Source of the DNA: Nevskiaceae bacterium
GTDB taxonomy: Bacteria > Pseudomonadota > Gammaproteobacteria > Nevskiales > Nevskiaceae
Reading direction: 5' to 3'
Assembly: GCA_004297005.1 (NCBI GenBank)
Contig: SCVA01000018.1
Location: forward strand, 27,103 to 91,102
DNA length: 64,000 bases
Position numbers and translations under genes: made by a program. The notes beneath the pieces were generated by a model. It saw only the letters and a program-made list of their open reading frames with translations. It had not been told where the DNA came from and made no database searches. Positions 41,673 through 50,996 of this stretch are shown here, piece by piece. The number at the start of each line of letters is the position of its first letter. The first letter of the stretch is position 1.

Positions 41673-43871
41673 TTGGCGCTTGACTTGGTGGCAGTTGCTC
41701 TACCGGCGCCCTTGCGGCGCTGTTTCGATTATCTGGTGCCGCCGGAGCTGCGTCCCTGCCTGCCGCCGGGCGTGCGGGTTGAGGTGCCATTCGGTCGTCG
41801 GCAGTTGGTTGGCTTGGTGGTTTCGGCTCCGCGTCAGGCTGAAGGGGGTGGCTATCAGTACAAACCTGTATCTAGGGTGCTGGACGCCGCTCCGCTGGCG
41901 CCGCCGGACTGGCTGAAGCTGCTGCTCTGGGCCGCCGACTACTACCAGCATCCGGTGGGCGAGGTGGTCGCCGCTGCGCTGCCGGCGCCGCTGCGCGAGG
42001 GCAGGCCCGCCATCGGGCGCCAGGCTCGCTGCCTGCGCCTGACCGAGGCTGGCCGGCGGGCACTGGCGGAGCTGCCGGCCCGTGCGCATCGCCAGCATGC
42101 CCTGCTGAGCGCGCTGGCGACGGCAGACCTTCAGGTGCCAGCCGGGGAAGCCAGTGGCTTCGACGCTGGGGTGCTGCGACGGGCTTTGGAACAAGCTTGG
42201 GTAGTGGAGGCCGATCCGGGCTCGCCTATAGCTCCGATGAACAAGGCGCCGGCGCTGACCGCCGCCCAGCAGGAAGCCCTGGATGCCCTGCAGGCGGCGC
42301 CGGCCGGCTTCTCGGTGAGCCTGCTGGAAGGCGTGACCGGTTCCGGTAAGACCGAGCTTTACCTGCGTCTGGCCGAGCAGGCGCTGCGCGCCGGCCGGCA
42401 GGTGTTGATCCTGGTGCCGGAGATCGGCCTGACGCCCCAGCTCAGCGCCCGCTTTGCCGAGCGCTTCGGAGCGGCGGTTGCCAGCTTTCACTCCGGCATG
42501 ACCGAGGTCGAGCGCAACGACGCCTGGCTGGCGGTGGCGGCGCGGCGGGTGCAGGTGCTGGTCGGCACCCGCTCGGCGGTGTTCGCGCCGTTTGCCGATC
42601 TCGGCCTGGTGGTGGTCGATGAGGAGCACGACACCTCGTACAAGCAGCAGGAGGGGTTTCGTTACCACGCCCGCGACTTGGCCTTGCTGCGCGCCAAGGA
42701 CTGCGCGGCGATGGCGGTGCTGGGCAGTGCCACGCCGGCGCTGGAATCCCTGGCCCATGCCCGCAGTGGTCGCTACCGCCATGTGCGGCTGGAGCAGCGC
42801 ATCAGCGGCCGGGCGCCGCCGCCGGCGCAGCTGATCGACCTCAATGTCCATCCGGCCCGGCATGGGCTCACCGAGCCGCTGCTGGCGGCGATCGAGCGCC
42901 ATCTGCACGCCGGTGGCCAGTGCCTGCTGTTCATCAACCGTCGCGGCTATGCGCCGACGCTGCTCTGCGAGGTCTGCCACTGGGTGGCGCCCTGTCCGCG
43001 CTGCGACGCGCGGATGACCCTGCACCGCGCGCGCGGCCGGCTGGTCTGCCATCACTGCGGGCACGAGGAAGTACCGCCGCGAGCCTGTCCGTCCTGCGGC
43101 GGCCAGCGCCTGCTGCCGGTGGGCGAGGGCGCCGAGCGGGTGGAGGACGCGCTGCGCAACCGCTTCCCGGGCCGGCGCGTCGAGCGCTTCGACGCCGAGC
43201 GCTTGCGTGGCGGCGACAAGCTGGAGCGGCTGCTGGACGAGGTGCGCGCGCGCAAGGTCGAGATCCTGGTCGGTACCCAGATGCTGGCCAAGGGCCATGA
43301 TTTTCCGGCGCTGAGTCTGGTTGGCGTGGTCAATGCCGATCAGGCGCTGTTCTCTGCCGACTTCCGTGCCATGGAGCGGCTCGGGCAGTTGCTCACCCAG
43401 GTCGCCGGCCGCGCCGGCCGCATCGAGCAGGCGCCGCATCCGGCGGAGGTGCTGATCCAGACCCGCGAGCCGCAGAACCCACAGCTGCGGCTGCTGCTGG
43501 GTTCCGGCTATGGCGCGCTTGCCGAGCAATTGCTGGCCGAACGCGCCGAGGCCGGCTTGCCGCCTTCCGGGCATCTGGCCCTGCTGCGCGCCGAGGCGGC
43601 GCACATGACCGAGGCGCAGGTGTTTCTGCGCGCCGCGCGCGATCTGGCGCTGGCGCTGCCCGGTGCTGGCAGCGAGGTGCAGCTCCTGGGCCCGGCGCCC
43701 GCGCCGATGGAGCGGCGCGACGGCCGTTACCGCGCGCAGCTTTTGCTGCAAGCCGGCAAGCGGGCGCCGCTGCACCGCCTGCTGCCCGGCTGGCTGGACC
43801 AGATCGAGGCCTTGCCGGAGGCGCGCCGGCTGCGCTGGTCGCTGGATGTGGACCCCATTGATCTGTTCTGA
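41673..43871 (+). CDS. priA: primosomal protein N' (replication restart helicase PriA)
   Basis: PriA recognises stalled forks and reloads the replisome. Features are an N-terminal 3'-DNA-binding domain (about residues 1-100), Walker A GVTGSGKTE (about 220-228), DEEH box VVVDEEHD, and the zinc module with paired cysteines (CEVC, CPRC, CHHC, CPSC, about 432-478). The C-terminal helicase part has LVGTQMLAKGHDFPALSLVGVVNAD. The frame is open from GTG 41574 (765 residues), but TTG 41673 gives 732 residues, the E. coli length, and starts right at the family N-terminus. No ribosome site separates the options. The gap before it holds DnaA-box-like 9-mers. Confidence 0.93.
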   Translation: MALDLVAVALPAPLRRCFDYLVPPELRPCLPPGVRVEVPFGRRQLVGLVVSAPRQAEGGGYQYKPVSRVLDAAPLAPPDWLKLLLWAADYYQHPVGEVVAAALPAPLREGRPAIGRQARCLRLTEAGRRALAELPARAHRQHALLSALATADLQVPAGEASGFDAGVLRRALEQAWVVEADPGSPIAPMNKAPALTAAQQEALDALQAAPAGFSVSLLEGVTGSGKTELYLRLAEQALRAGRQVLILVPEIGLTPQLSARFAERFGAAVASFHSGMTEVERNDAWLAVAARRVQVLVGTRSAVFAPFADLGLVVVDEEHDTSYKQQEGFRYHARDLALLRAKDCAAMAVLGSATPALESLAHARSGRYRHVRLEQRISGRAPPPAQLIDLNVHPARHGLTEPLLAAIERHLHAGGQCLLFINRRGYAPTLLCEVCHWVAPCPRCDARMTLHRARGRLVCHHCGHEEVPPRACPSCGGQRLLPVGEGAERVEDALRNRFPGRRVERFDAERLRGGDKLERLLDEVRARKVEILVGTQMLAKGHDFPALSLVGVVNADQALFSADFRAMERLGQLLTQVAGRAGRIEQAPHPAEVLIQTREPQNPQLRLLLGSGYGALAEQLLAERAEAGLPPSGHLALLRAEAAHMTEAQVFLRAARDLALALPGAGSEVQLLGPAPAPMERRDGRYRAQLLLQAGKRAPLHRLLPGWLDQIEALPEARRLRWSLDVDPIDLF

Positions 43872-44049
43872 CCGGCGAGTCCGCGGAAAAAATGCAAGCC
43901 GCGCTCAAGGGAGTCGCGGCTAGACCTTGGTCGATACACTGCCTGCAAGCCATCGGCCGCTTTGCCGCAGGTGGCGGTTTTAAGCGAAAATCCACGAGTT
44001 CAAAAAGAGGAAGCGTCTGGTTCGCTCCCCCTATTCCCCCGGAGAAGTC

Positions 44050-45213
<1,164 letters not shown>

Positions 45214-45225
45214 GGAACTGCACCC

Positions 45226-46101
45226 ATGAGCATCCTCGTCAACAAGAACACCAAGCTCATCTGCCAGGGTTTCACCGGCAAGCAGGGCACCTTCCATTCC
45301 GAGCAGTGCATCGCCTACGGAACCCAGATGGTCGGCGGCATCTCGCCCGGCAAGGGCGGCACCAAGCATCTCAACCTGCCGGTGTTCAACACCGCCCATG
45401 AGGCGGTGAAGCAAACCGGCGCCGACGCCAGCATGATCTACGTGCCGGCGCCGGGCGCGGCCGACGCGATCCTGGAAGCGGCCGATGCCGGCATCAAGAT
45501 CATCGTCTGCATCACCGAGGGCATCCCGGTGAACGACATGGTCAAGGTCAAGACCACTCTGCGCCACCAGTACCCGGACGCGGTGCTGATCGGCCCCAAC
45601 TGCCCCGGCGTCATCACTCCGGGCGAGTGCAAGATCGGCATCATGCCCGGCCACATCCACAAGCCGGGTCGCATCGGCGTGGTGTCGCGCTCGGGCACGC
45701 TGACCTATGAAACCGTGCACCAGACCACCGCCAACGGTCTCGGCCAGTCGACCTGCGTCGGCATCGGCGGCGACCCGGTGCGCGGCATGGGCTTCATCGA
45801 CGTCATCAAGCTGTTCGAGGCCGACCCGCAGACCGAGGGCATCATCATGGTCGGCGAGATTGGCGGCGCTTCCGAGGAAGAAGCGGCGGCCTACATCAAG
45901 ACCAGCGTCAAGAAGCCGGTGGTGGCCTACATCGCCGGTGTCACCGCGCCGGCTGGCAAGCGCATGGGCCACGCCGGCGCCATCGTCTCCGGCGGCAAGG
46001 GCACCGCCGACGAGAAGTTCAAGGCGCTGGAGGCCGCGGGCGTGAAAACCGTGCGCAGCCCGGCCGATCTCGGCGCGGCGATGCTCTCGCTGCTCAAGTA
46101 A
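45226..46101 (+). CDS. sucD: succinyl-CoA synthetase alpha subunit
   Basis: SucD binds CoA and carries the active-site phosphohistidine. The 291-residue protein has the Rossmann segment [19 protein letters not shown] near the N-terminus, [22 protein letters not shown] and the phospho-acceptor His249 in [21 protein letters not shown]. It forms the operon sucCD; the usual neighbours sucAB and lpd are not in the window. A strong terminator follows. Confidence 0.97.
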   Translation: MSILVNKNTKLICQGFTGKQGTFHSEQCIAYGTQMVGGISPGKGGTKHLNLPVFNTAHEAVKQTGADASMIYVPAPGAADAILEAADAGIKIIVCITEGIPVNDMVKVKTTLRHQYPDAVLIGPNCPGVITPGECKIGIMPGHIHKPGRIGVVSRSGTLTYETVHQTTANGLGQSTCVGIGGDPVRGMGFIDVIKLFEADPQTEGIIMVGEIGGASEEEAAAYIKTSVKKPVVAYIAGVTAPAGKRMGHAGAIVSGGKGTADEKFKALEAAGVKTVRSPADLGAAMLSLLK

Positions 46102-46116
46102 GCCTTCCTGCTTGGT

Positions 46117-46145
46117 AAAAAGCCCGCAGACTGCGGGCTTTTTTC
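46117..46145 (+). terminator. rho-independent terminator after sucD
   Basis: AAGCCCGCAG (46120-46129) pairs with CTGCGGGCTT (46131-46140) and is followed by T-rich sequence to 46147, preceded by AAAA. It begins 16 bp after the sucD stop and ends just before the nadE start. Confidence 0.88.
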
Positions 46146-46159
46146 TTTACAGTGCGCGC

Positions 46160-47788
46160 ATGAACAACCGCTCCCTCACCCTGGCGCTGGCCCAGCTCAA
46201 TCTCTGGGTCGGCGATGTCGAAGGCAATGTCGGCAAGATCATCGCGGCAGCCGGCAAGGCGCGCGACGAGTTGCAGGCCGATCTCGTCGCCTGCCCGGAG
46301 CTCTGCCTGATCGGCTATCCGCCCGACGACCTGCTGCTGCGCTCCGGCCTGCCAGCGGTGATCGAGGCCGGCGTGCAGCGTCTGCTGGCGGAAGTGCAGG
46401 GCATTACGCTCATCGTCGGCCTGCCGGAGTACCGCGACGGCGCGATCTACAACGCCGCCTGGGTGCTGCGCGACGGCGCGGTGATCGCCCGCTACCGCAA
46501 GCAGCACCTGCCCAACTACGGCGTGTTCGACGACCGCCGCCACTACCGTCCGGGCTTCAGCCCCTGCGTGTTCGAGCTGGGTGGGCGCCGGATCGGCCTG
46601 ACCATCTGCGAGGACATCTGGCTGTCGCAGCCCGCCGCGCAGGCGCGCGATGCCGGCGCCGAGCTGCTCATCAACATCAACGCCAGCCCCTACGAGCTCG
46701 GCAAGTCGGCGCAACGGCGCCGTACCCTGGACTCGCGGGTAGCCGAGACCGGCCTGCCCATCCTCTACGTCAACTGCGTCGGCGGGCAGGACGAGGTGGT
46801 GTACGACGGCGACTCCTGCGCCCTGCGTGCCGATGGCTCGCTGGCCTTCGCCGCGCCGCTGTGGGAAGAGGGCGTGCATGCGGTGCGGCTGGAGAATGGC
46901 CGGCTGGAAGGCGCGCTGCGCGTCGAGCAGTCGGAGGAGACGGTGGTCTATCAGGGGTTGGTGCGGGCGACCCGCGACTATGTGGATCGCAACGGCTTTC
47001 CTGGCGCGCTGATTGGTCTCTCCGGCGGCATCGACTCGGCCCTGGTCGCCGCCATCGCCGCCGATGCCTTGGGGCCGGAGCGGGTCTGGGGGGTGTCCAT
47101 GCCCTCGCGTTACACGCTGGACATGTCCAATGACGATGCGCGCCTGGAAGCCGAGGCGCTGGGGATACGCTATTCGACGCTGCCGATCGAGCGTGCCTTC
47201 GGAGCATTCAACGACACCCTGGCCGAGAGTTTCGCGGGCCGCAAACCCGATCTCACCGAAGAGAATCTGCAATCGCGCTCGCGTGGCGTGCTGCTGATGG
47301 CCCTGTCCAACAAGTTCGGCAACGTGGTGCTGACCACCGGCAACAAGAGCGAGATGGCGGTGGGCTACGCGACTCTTTATGGCGACATGTGCGGCGGTTT
47401 CGCGCCGATCAAGGACTGCTACAAGACCCTGGTCTATCGGCTGGCGCGCTACCGCAACACGCTGTCGCCGGCCGGCAAGCCGGTCATCCCGGAACGGGTG
47501 ATCGTGCGCCCGCCCTCGGCGGAGCTGCGCCCCGACCAGAAGGATTCCGACTCGCTGCCGCCCTACGAGGTGCTCGACCCGGTGCTGGAGGCCTATGTCG
47601 AGGACAGCCGCTCGATTCCGGAGATCGTCGCCATGGGTTTTGACGAGGCCGTGGTGCGCCGCGTCGCCGGCCTGGTTCGGCGCAGCGAGTACAAACGACG
47701 GCAGGCGCCGCCCGGCCCGAAGATCACCCGCTGCGCTTTTGGCCGTGAGCGGCGTTACCCGATCACCGCGCTATACGGCGATATCTGA
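46160..47788 (+). CDS. nadE: glutamine-dependent NAD+ synthetase
   Basis: The 542-residue enzyme amidates nicotinic acid adenine dinucleotide to NAD+. It has an N-terminal nitrilase-type glutaminase domain (about residues 5-260; catalytic Cys in GLTICEDIWLS near 150, Glu in ACPELCLIGYPP) and a C-terminal synthetase domain with PP-loop GLSGGIDSAL near 290 and NKFGNVVLTTGNKSEMAVGYATLYGDMCGGFAP. ATG 46160 starts at the family N-terminus; an upstream frame from 46112 would run through the sucD terminator and is rejected. It faces bamD across a shared terminator. Confidence 0.95.
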   Translation: MNNRSLTLALAQLNLWVGDVEGNVGKIIAAAGKARDELQADLVACPELCLIGYPPDDLLLRSGLPAVIEAGVQRLLAEVQGITLIVGLPEYRDGAIYNAAWVLRDGAVIARYRKQHLPNYGVFDDRRHYRPGFSPCVFELGGRRIGLTICEDIWLSQPAAQARDAGAELLININASPYELGKSAQRRRTLDSRVAETGLPILYVNCVGGQDEVVYDGDSCALRADGSLAFAAPLWEEGVHAVRLENGRLEGALRVEQSEETVVYQGLVRATRDYVDRNGFPGALIGLSGGIDSALVAAIAADALGPERVWGVSMPSRYTLDMSNDDARLEAEALGIRYSTLPIERAFGAFNDTLAESFAGRKPDLTEENLQSRSRGVLLMALSNKFGNVVLTTGNKSEMAVGYATLYGDMCGGFAPIKDCYKTLVYRLARYRNTLSPAGKPVIPERVIVRPPSAELRPDQKDSDSLPPYEVLDPVLEAYVEDSRSIPEIVAMGFDEAVVRRVAGLVRRSEYKRRQAPPGPKITRCAFGRERRYPITALYGDI

Positions 47789-47808
47789 GCCACGCTCTCT
47801 GCGCCCAC

Positions 47809-47837
47809 AAAAAAGCCGCGCGACGCGCGGCTTTTTT
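47809..47837. terminator. bidirectional terminator between nadE and bamD
   Basis: GCCGCGCG at 47815-47822 pairs with CGCGCGGC at 47824-47831. It is flanked by A6 on the left and T6 on the right, so it can terminate both the rightward nadE and leftward bamD transcripts. Confidence 0.88.
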
Positions 47838-47852
47838 GTGGAGCTGGGCGGC

Positions 47853-49043
47853 TTACTTCTTTTCGTCCTTGCGGTCGGGGTCGAGAAAGGAGAAGAAATC
47901 GACCACGCGGGTGAAGAAGCCGCGCTTTTCTGCCGGCGCCGCATCCTTCTTTTCCTCGACGGGCGCCGCTGTGGGTTGCGCCGGGGCGGCACTGGCCGCT
48001 TCTTCGTCCCCGGTGTTGATCGACACCCGCAGGGGCGAGCCGTTGATCGAAATCCCGCCTTCGCCGGTCTGCGGCGCCGCGGTCTTGACCTCGCCAGTGG
48101 GGATCACCACTTCGGTGGGTTCCCGCTTACTGCTGTCCAGAAAGGAGAAGGCGCCGGCGATGCGTGAAAACACGCCGGGCTCCGGGGCTGGCGCTGGCGC
48201 GCTGGCGCTGCTGCCACTCGCACTGGCTGCTGGCTGGGAGGCCAGGATGCGTGCGGCATCGTCGGCCTGCTGCTTGAGCCCCAGGGCGGTGTAGCTCTTC
48301 TGCAGGGTCTGCAGCGCCTCCAGCGTGGCCGGCGCACCTGGATACTGGGCGATGATCTGCTCGGCACGCTTGGCGGCAGCCAGATGCGCACCACGGCGCA
48401 CGTAGTAGTGCACCACATGCATTTCGTTGGCGGCGATGCGATTGCGTAGATCCACCATGCGTGCACGGGCGTCTTCGCCGTAGCGGGAGTTGGGGTATTT
48501 CTGGATCAGCAGCGAGAACTCGTCATAGGCCTTGCGCAGGCTGCCGACATCGCCCTTGGTGTTGTCCAGGGGCAGCGCGTCGAGCAGGCCGGCGTCACGT
48601 TCGGACTGGATCACGCCCTTCAAGTACTGGACGTAGTCGGCGCGGGCATGGCGCGGGTGCTCGCGCAGGAAGCGGTCGGCGGCGGCCAGGGCCTCGTCCG
48701 GGCGGAACTCCCGGTGCATGGCGTAGATCTTTTCCAGCTCCGCCTGCACCGCGTAGTCGGTGAAGGGGTAGCGCTCGATCAGCGTGTCGTAGCGCAACTG
48801 GGCGTCGGCGAAGTCCGAGGAGTCCAGGGACTTGCGGGCCACACGGTACAATTGATCCGCCTCCAGCTTCAGTTCGCGCTCGCTGACCTGTGCCTTGTTC
48901 AGCGAGCTGCGCGAGTCCCGGTCCTTGAATGGATTGACCGGTCGGGCGCTGGGATCGCGCTTCGCGTCGGAACTGCAACCCGTCAGCCAAAGCATGGAGG
49001 CGAGCGTGGCCGCGGCCAGCTTTACGGCGGAAGACGATTTCAT
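47853..49043 (-). CDS. bamD: outer membrane protein assembly factor BamD with long C-terminal extension
   Basis: BamD is the essential TPR lipoprotein of the Bam complex. From ATG 49043 the product has 396 residues: signal and lipobox LTGC with Cys23, then TPR-like repeats (ELKLEADQLYRVARKSLDSSDF, FTDYAVQAELEKIYAMHREFRPDEALAAADRFLREHP and further) to about residue 260. E. coli BamD has 245 residues, so about 130 residues are extra. The extension is Ala/Pro-rich and carries a motif twice, GVFSRIAGAFSFLD at 290-303 and GFFTRVVDFFSFLD at 375-388, each followed by a basic/acidic tail. A second ATG (49064) overlaps the rluD start codon head to head. A TATACT at 49079-49084 on the minus strand is a candidate -10. 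Confidence 0.93.
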   Translation of the reverse strand: MKSSSAVKLAAATLASMLWLTGCSSDAKRDPSARPVNPFKDRDSRSSLNKAQVSERELKLEADQLYRVARKSLDSSDFADAQLRYDTLIERYPFTDYAVQAELEKIYAMHREFRPDEALAAADRFLREHPRHARADYVQYLKGVIQSERDAGLLDALPLDNTKGDVGSLRKAYDEFSLLIQKYPNSRYGEDARARMVDLRNRIAANEMHVVHYYVRRGAHLAAAKRAEQIIAQYPGAPATLEALQTLQKSYTALGLKQQADDAARILASQPAASASGSSASAPAPAPEPGVFSRIAGAFSFLDSSKREPTEVVIPTGEVKTAAPQTGEGGISINGSPLRVSINTGDEEAASAAPAQPTAAPVEEKKDAAPAEKRGFFTRVVDFFSFLDPDRKDEKK

Positions 49044-49062
49044 AGATGACGCGCGATAGGGC

Positions 49063-50070
49063 ATGAAGACAGACCCGCAGTATAGCCCAGCCCCCGCCGC
49101 CGGCCCGGAGTTGGAGGAAGACGAGGACAGCCTGCTGGCTGTGGTTCCCGCCGAGCTGCAGGACGCGCGGCTGGACGCGGCAGCGGCGCAGAGCTTCCCC
49201 GAGTACTCGCGGATGCGCCTGAAAGCCTGGATCGAGCAGGGGCGGCTGTCGCTGAACGGGGTCGCTTGCAGCAAGCCACGCCAGCCGGTGGCTGCGGGGG
49301 ATCGCCTGGAACTGCGGCCCGAAGCCAGTGCCGAATCGACGCTGATTCCGCAGAACCTGCCGCTGGATGTGGTCTATGCCGACGCCCACTTGCTGGTGCT
49401 GAACAAGCCGGCCGGATTCACCGTGCATCCCGGCGCCGGGGCGCCGGATGGCACCGTTCAGAACGCGCTGCTGCATCACTATCCGCAGACCGCCGGTGTG
49501 CCGCGTGCCGGGTTGATCCACCGCCTGGACAAGGACACCACCGGACTGATGGTGGTAGCCCTGGACGAGGCCGCGCACACTGGCCTGACTGCGGCGATGG
49601 CGCGTCGCGAAATCCGCCGCGAGTACGACGCCCTGGTGAATGGAGCCCTAGTGGTCGGTGGCACTATCGACGCACCCCTGGGTCGCCATCCGCGCGACCG
49701 CGTGAAGCGGGCGGTGGTGCTTGGTGGGCGGCCGGCGGTCACTCACTACAAGGTCAGCGAGCGCTTTGCCTGGCACACGCTGTTGCGGGTGCGTCTGGAG
49801 ACCGGCCGCACCCACCAGATTCGCGTGCACCTCGCCCACATCAAGCATCCGGTGGCCGGGGACCCGGTCTACGGCGGCGAGACCTTCCGGGCGCGGGGTG
49901 CCAGCGGCGAACTGCGTGCTGCGGTATCCGGATTGGGGCGGCAGGCGCTGCATGCCGCAGCCCTGGGGTTCGAGCATCCGCTGACCGGAGAGTCCCTGAG
50001 TTTCACGGCCCCACGTCCGGCGGACTTTGAGGCCCTGCTGACCCTGCTGCGCAGGGAGTCGGCGGTATGA
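49063..50070 (+). CDS. rluD: 23S rRNA pseudouridine synthase RluD
   Basis: RluD makes pseudouridines 1911, 1915 and 1917 in helix 69 of 23S rRNA. The 335-residue protein has an N-terminal S4 domain (about residues 30-95, RLKAWIEQGRLSLNGVACSKPRQPVAAGDRLEL) and a catalytic domain with Asp in LIHRLDKDTTGLMVVA (about 150-165) and RVRLETGRTHQIRVHLAHIKHPVAGDPVYGG. The first 25 residues are acidic and extra. It is divergent from bamD with almost no gap and overlaps pgeF by four bases (ATGA). Confidence 0.94.
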   Translation: MKTDPQYSPAPAAGPELEEDEDSLLAVVPAELQDARLDAAAAQSFPEYSRMRLKAWIEQGRLSLNGVACSKPRQPVAAGDRLELRPEASAESTLIPQNLPLDVVYADAHLLVLNKPAGFTVHPGAGAPDGTVQNALLHHYPQTAGVPRAGLIHRLDKDTTGLMVVALDEAAHTGLTAAMARREIRREYDALVNGALVVGGTIDAPLGRHPRDRVKRAVVLGGRPAVTHYKVSERFAWHTLLRVRLETGRTHQIRVHLAHIKHPVAGDPVYGGETFRARGASGELRAAVSGLGRQALHAAALGFEHPLTGESLSFTAPRPADFEALLTLLRRESAV

Positions 50071-50807
50071 GCCTGGAGCTGATCTACCCAAATTGGCCGG
50101 CTCCGCCCGGGGTGCGGGCGATCAGCAGCACGCGGATCGGCGGAGTCAGCGTCGCTCCCTACGACAGCCTTAACCTCGGGGCTCACGTCGGTGATCTTCC
50201 CGAGGCGGTGGCAGAAAATCGTCGGCGGCTGGTTGCGCAGGCCGCGCTGCCGCGCGAGCCGGCCTGGCTCGATCAGGTGCACGGCGTGCGGGTGCTGCGC
50301 CTGGATGCGGATACGCCGCAGGGTGAGACCGCCGACGCCTGTTGGACCGGCTCAGCGGGCGTGCCCTGTGCGGTGATGACCGCCGACTGCCTGCCGGTTC
50401 TGTTCTGCTCCCGCGATGGCCGCCATGTCGCCGCCGCTCACGCCGGTTGGCGGGGGCTGGTGAGCGGTGTGCTGGAGGCGACACTGGCGGCGTTGCCGGT
50501 GCCGTCCGGCGAGCTGTTGGCCTGGCTGGGGCCGGCGATCGGCCCTGCCGCCTTTGAGGTGGGTGAGGAAGTGCGGGCCGCATTCGCGGCCGCCGCGGCC
50601 GAGGACGCCGTGCATTTCACTCCCGATGGCGAGCGCTGGCTCGCCGATCTTTTCGGCCTGGCGCGCGCCCGGCTGCGGCGTGGAGGAGTCGGCGCGGTTT
50701 ACGGCGGCGGATTGTGCACCCACGCGCAGCCGTCCCGGTTCTTCTCGCACCGGCGAGACGGGCGCAGTGGCCGCATGGCCAGCCTGATCTGGCGCGCGGC
50801 AGAGTAA
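50067..50807 (+). CDS. pgeF: peptidoglycan editing factor PgeF (laccase-domain/YfiH family)
   Basis: The 246-residue protein belongs to the YfiH multicopper-like fold family; E. coli PgeF hydrolyses L-Ser-containing UDP-MurNAc by-products, and relatives have purine nucleoside phosphorylase or laccase activity. Marks are SSTRIGGVSVAPYDSLNLGAHVGD near residue 22, WLDQVHG, ADACWTGSAGVPCAVMTADCLPVLFC and VAAAHAGWRGL, with the conserved His, Cys and His of the metal site. It is translationally coupled to rluD, the usual gammaproteobacterial pair. Confidence 0.92.
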   Translation: MSLELIYPNWPAPPGVRAISSTRIGGVSVAPYDSLNLGAHVGDLPEAVAENRRRLVAQAALPREPAWLDQVHGVRVLRLDADTPQGETADACWTGSAGVPCAVMTADCLPVLFCSRDGRHVAAAHAGWRGLVSGVLEATLAALPVPSGELLAWLGPAIGPAAFEVGEEVRAAFAAAAAEDAVHFTPDGERWLADLFGLARARLRRGGVGAVYGGGLCTHAQPSRFFSHRRDGRSGRMASLIWRAAE

Positions 50808-50825
50808 AAACTCTTGTTGCACAGG

Positions 50826-50856
50826 TTGTTGCGGCTTTGATACAAAGCGGCAACAA
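50826..50856. promoter_or_regulatory. long imperfect palindrome upstream of envelope cluster 2
   Basis: Two 14-bp arms at 50826-50839 and 50843-50856 form an inverted repeat with one mismatch around ATA. The site lies 19 bp after pgeF and 140 bp before the DUF1302 start. There is no T-run after it, so an operator or a processed leader hairpin is more likely than a terminator. A further TTGTTG precedes it at 50814-50819. Confidence 0.5.
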
Positions 50857-50996
50857 GGGCTCTAGAGCGGGCCACAATCCCCAGTTCAAGTTTCGTGGGG
50901 CGCCATCATGGGGCGCACCTGACGACGGGGTCACTGCAGGCTCTCGGCCTGCATCAATAAGTCATGAATTACCGCATTGGAGAGGAGATGCACCGC

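Noticed and set aside
41700..43775. 691-residue minus-strand open frame opposite priA
   Set aside because: It mirrors priA exactly and has shadow composition (Gln, His, Arg, Ala); priA motifs are unambiguous.
46112..46159. Upstream start of nadE
   Set aside because: It would make the sucD terminator part of the coding region; ATG 46160 matches the family N-terminus.
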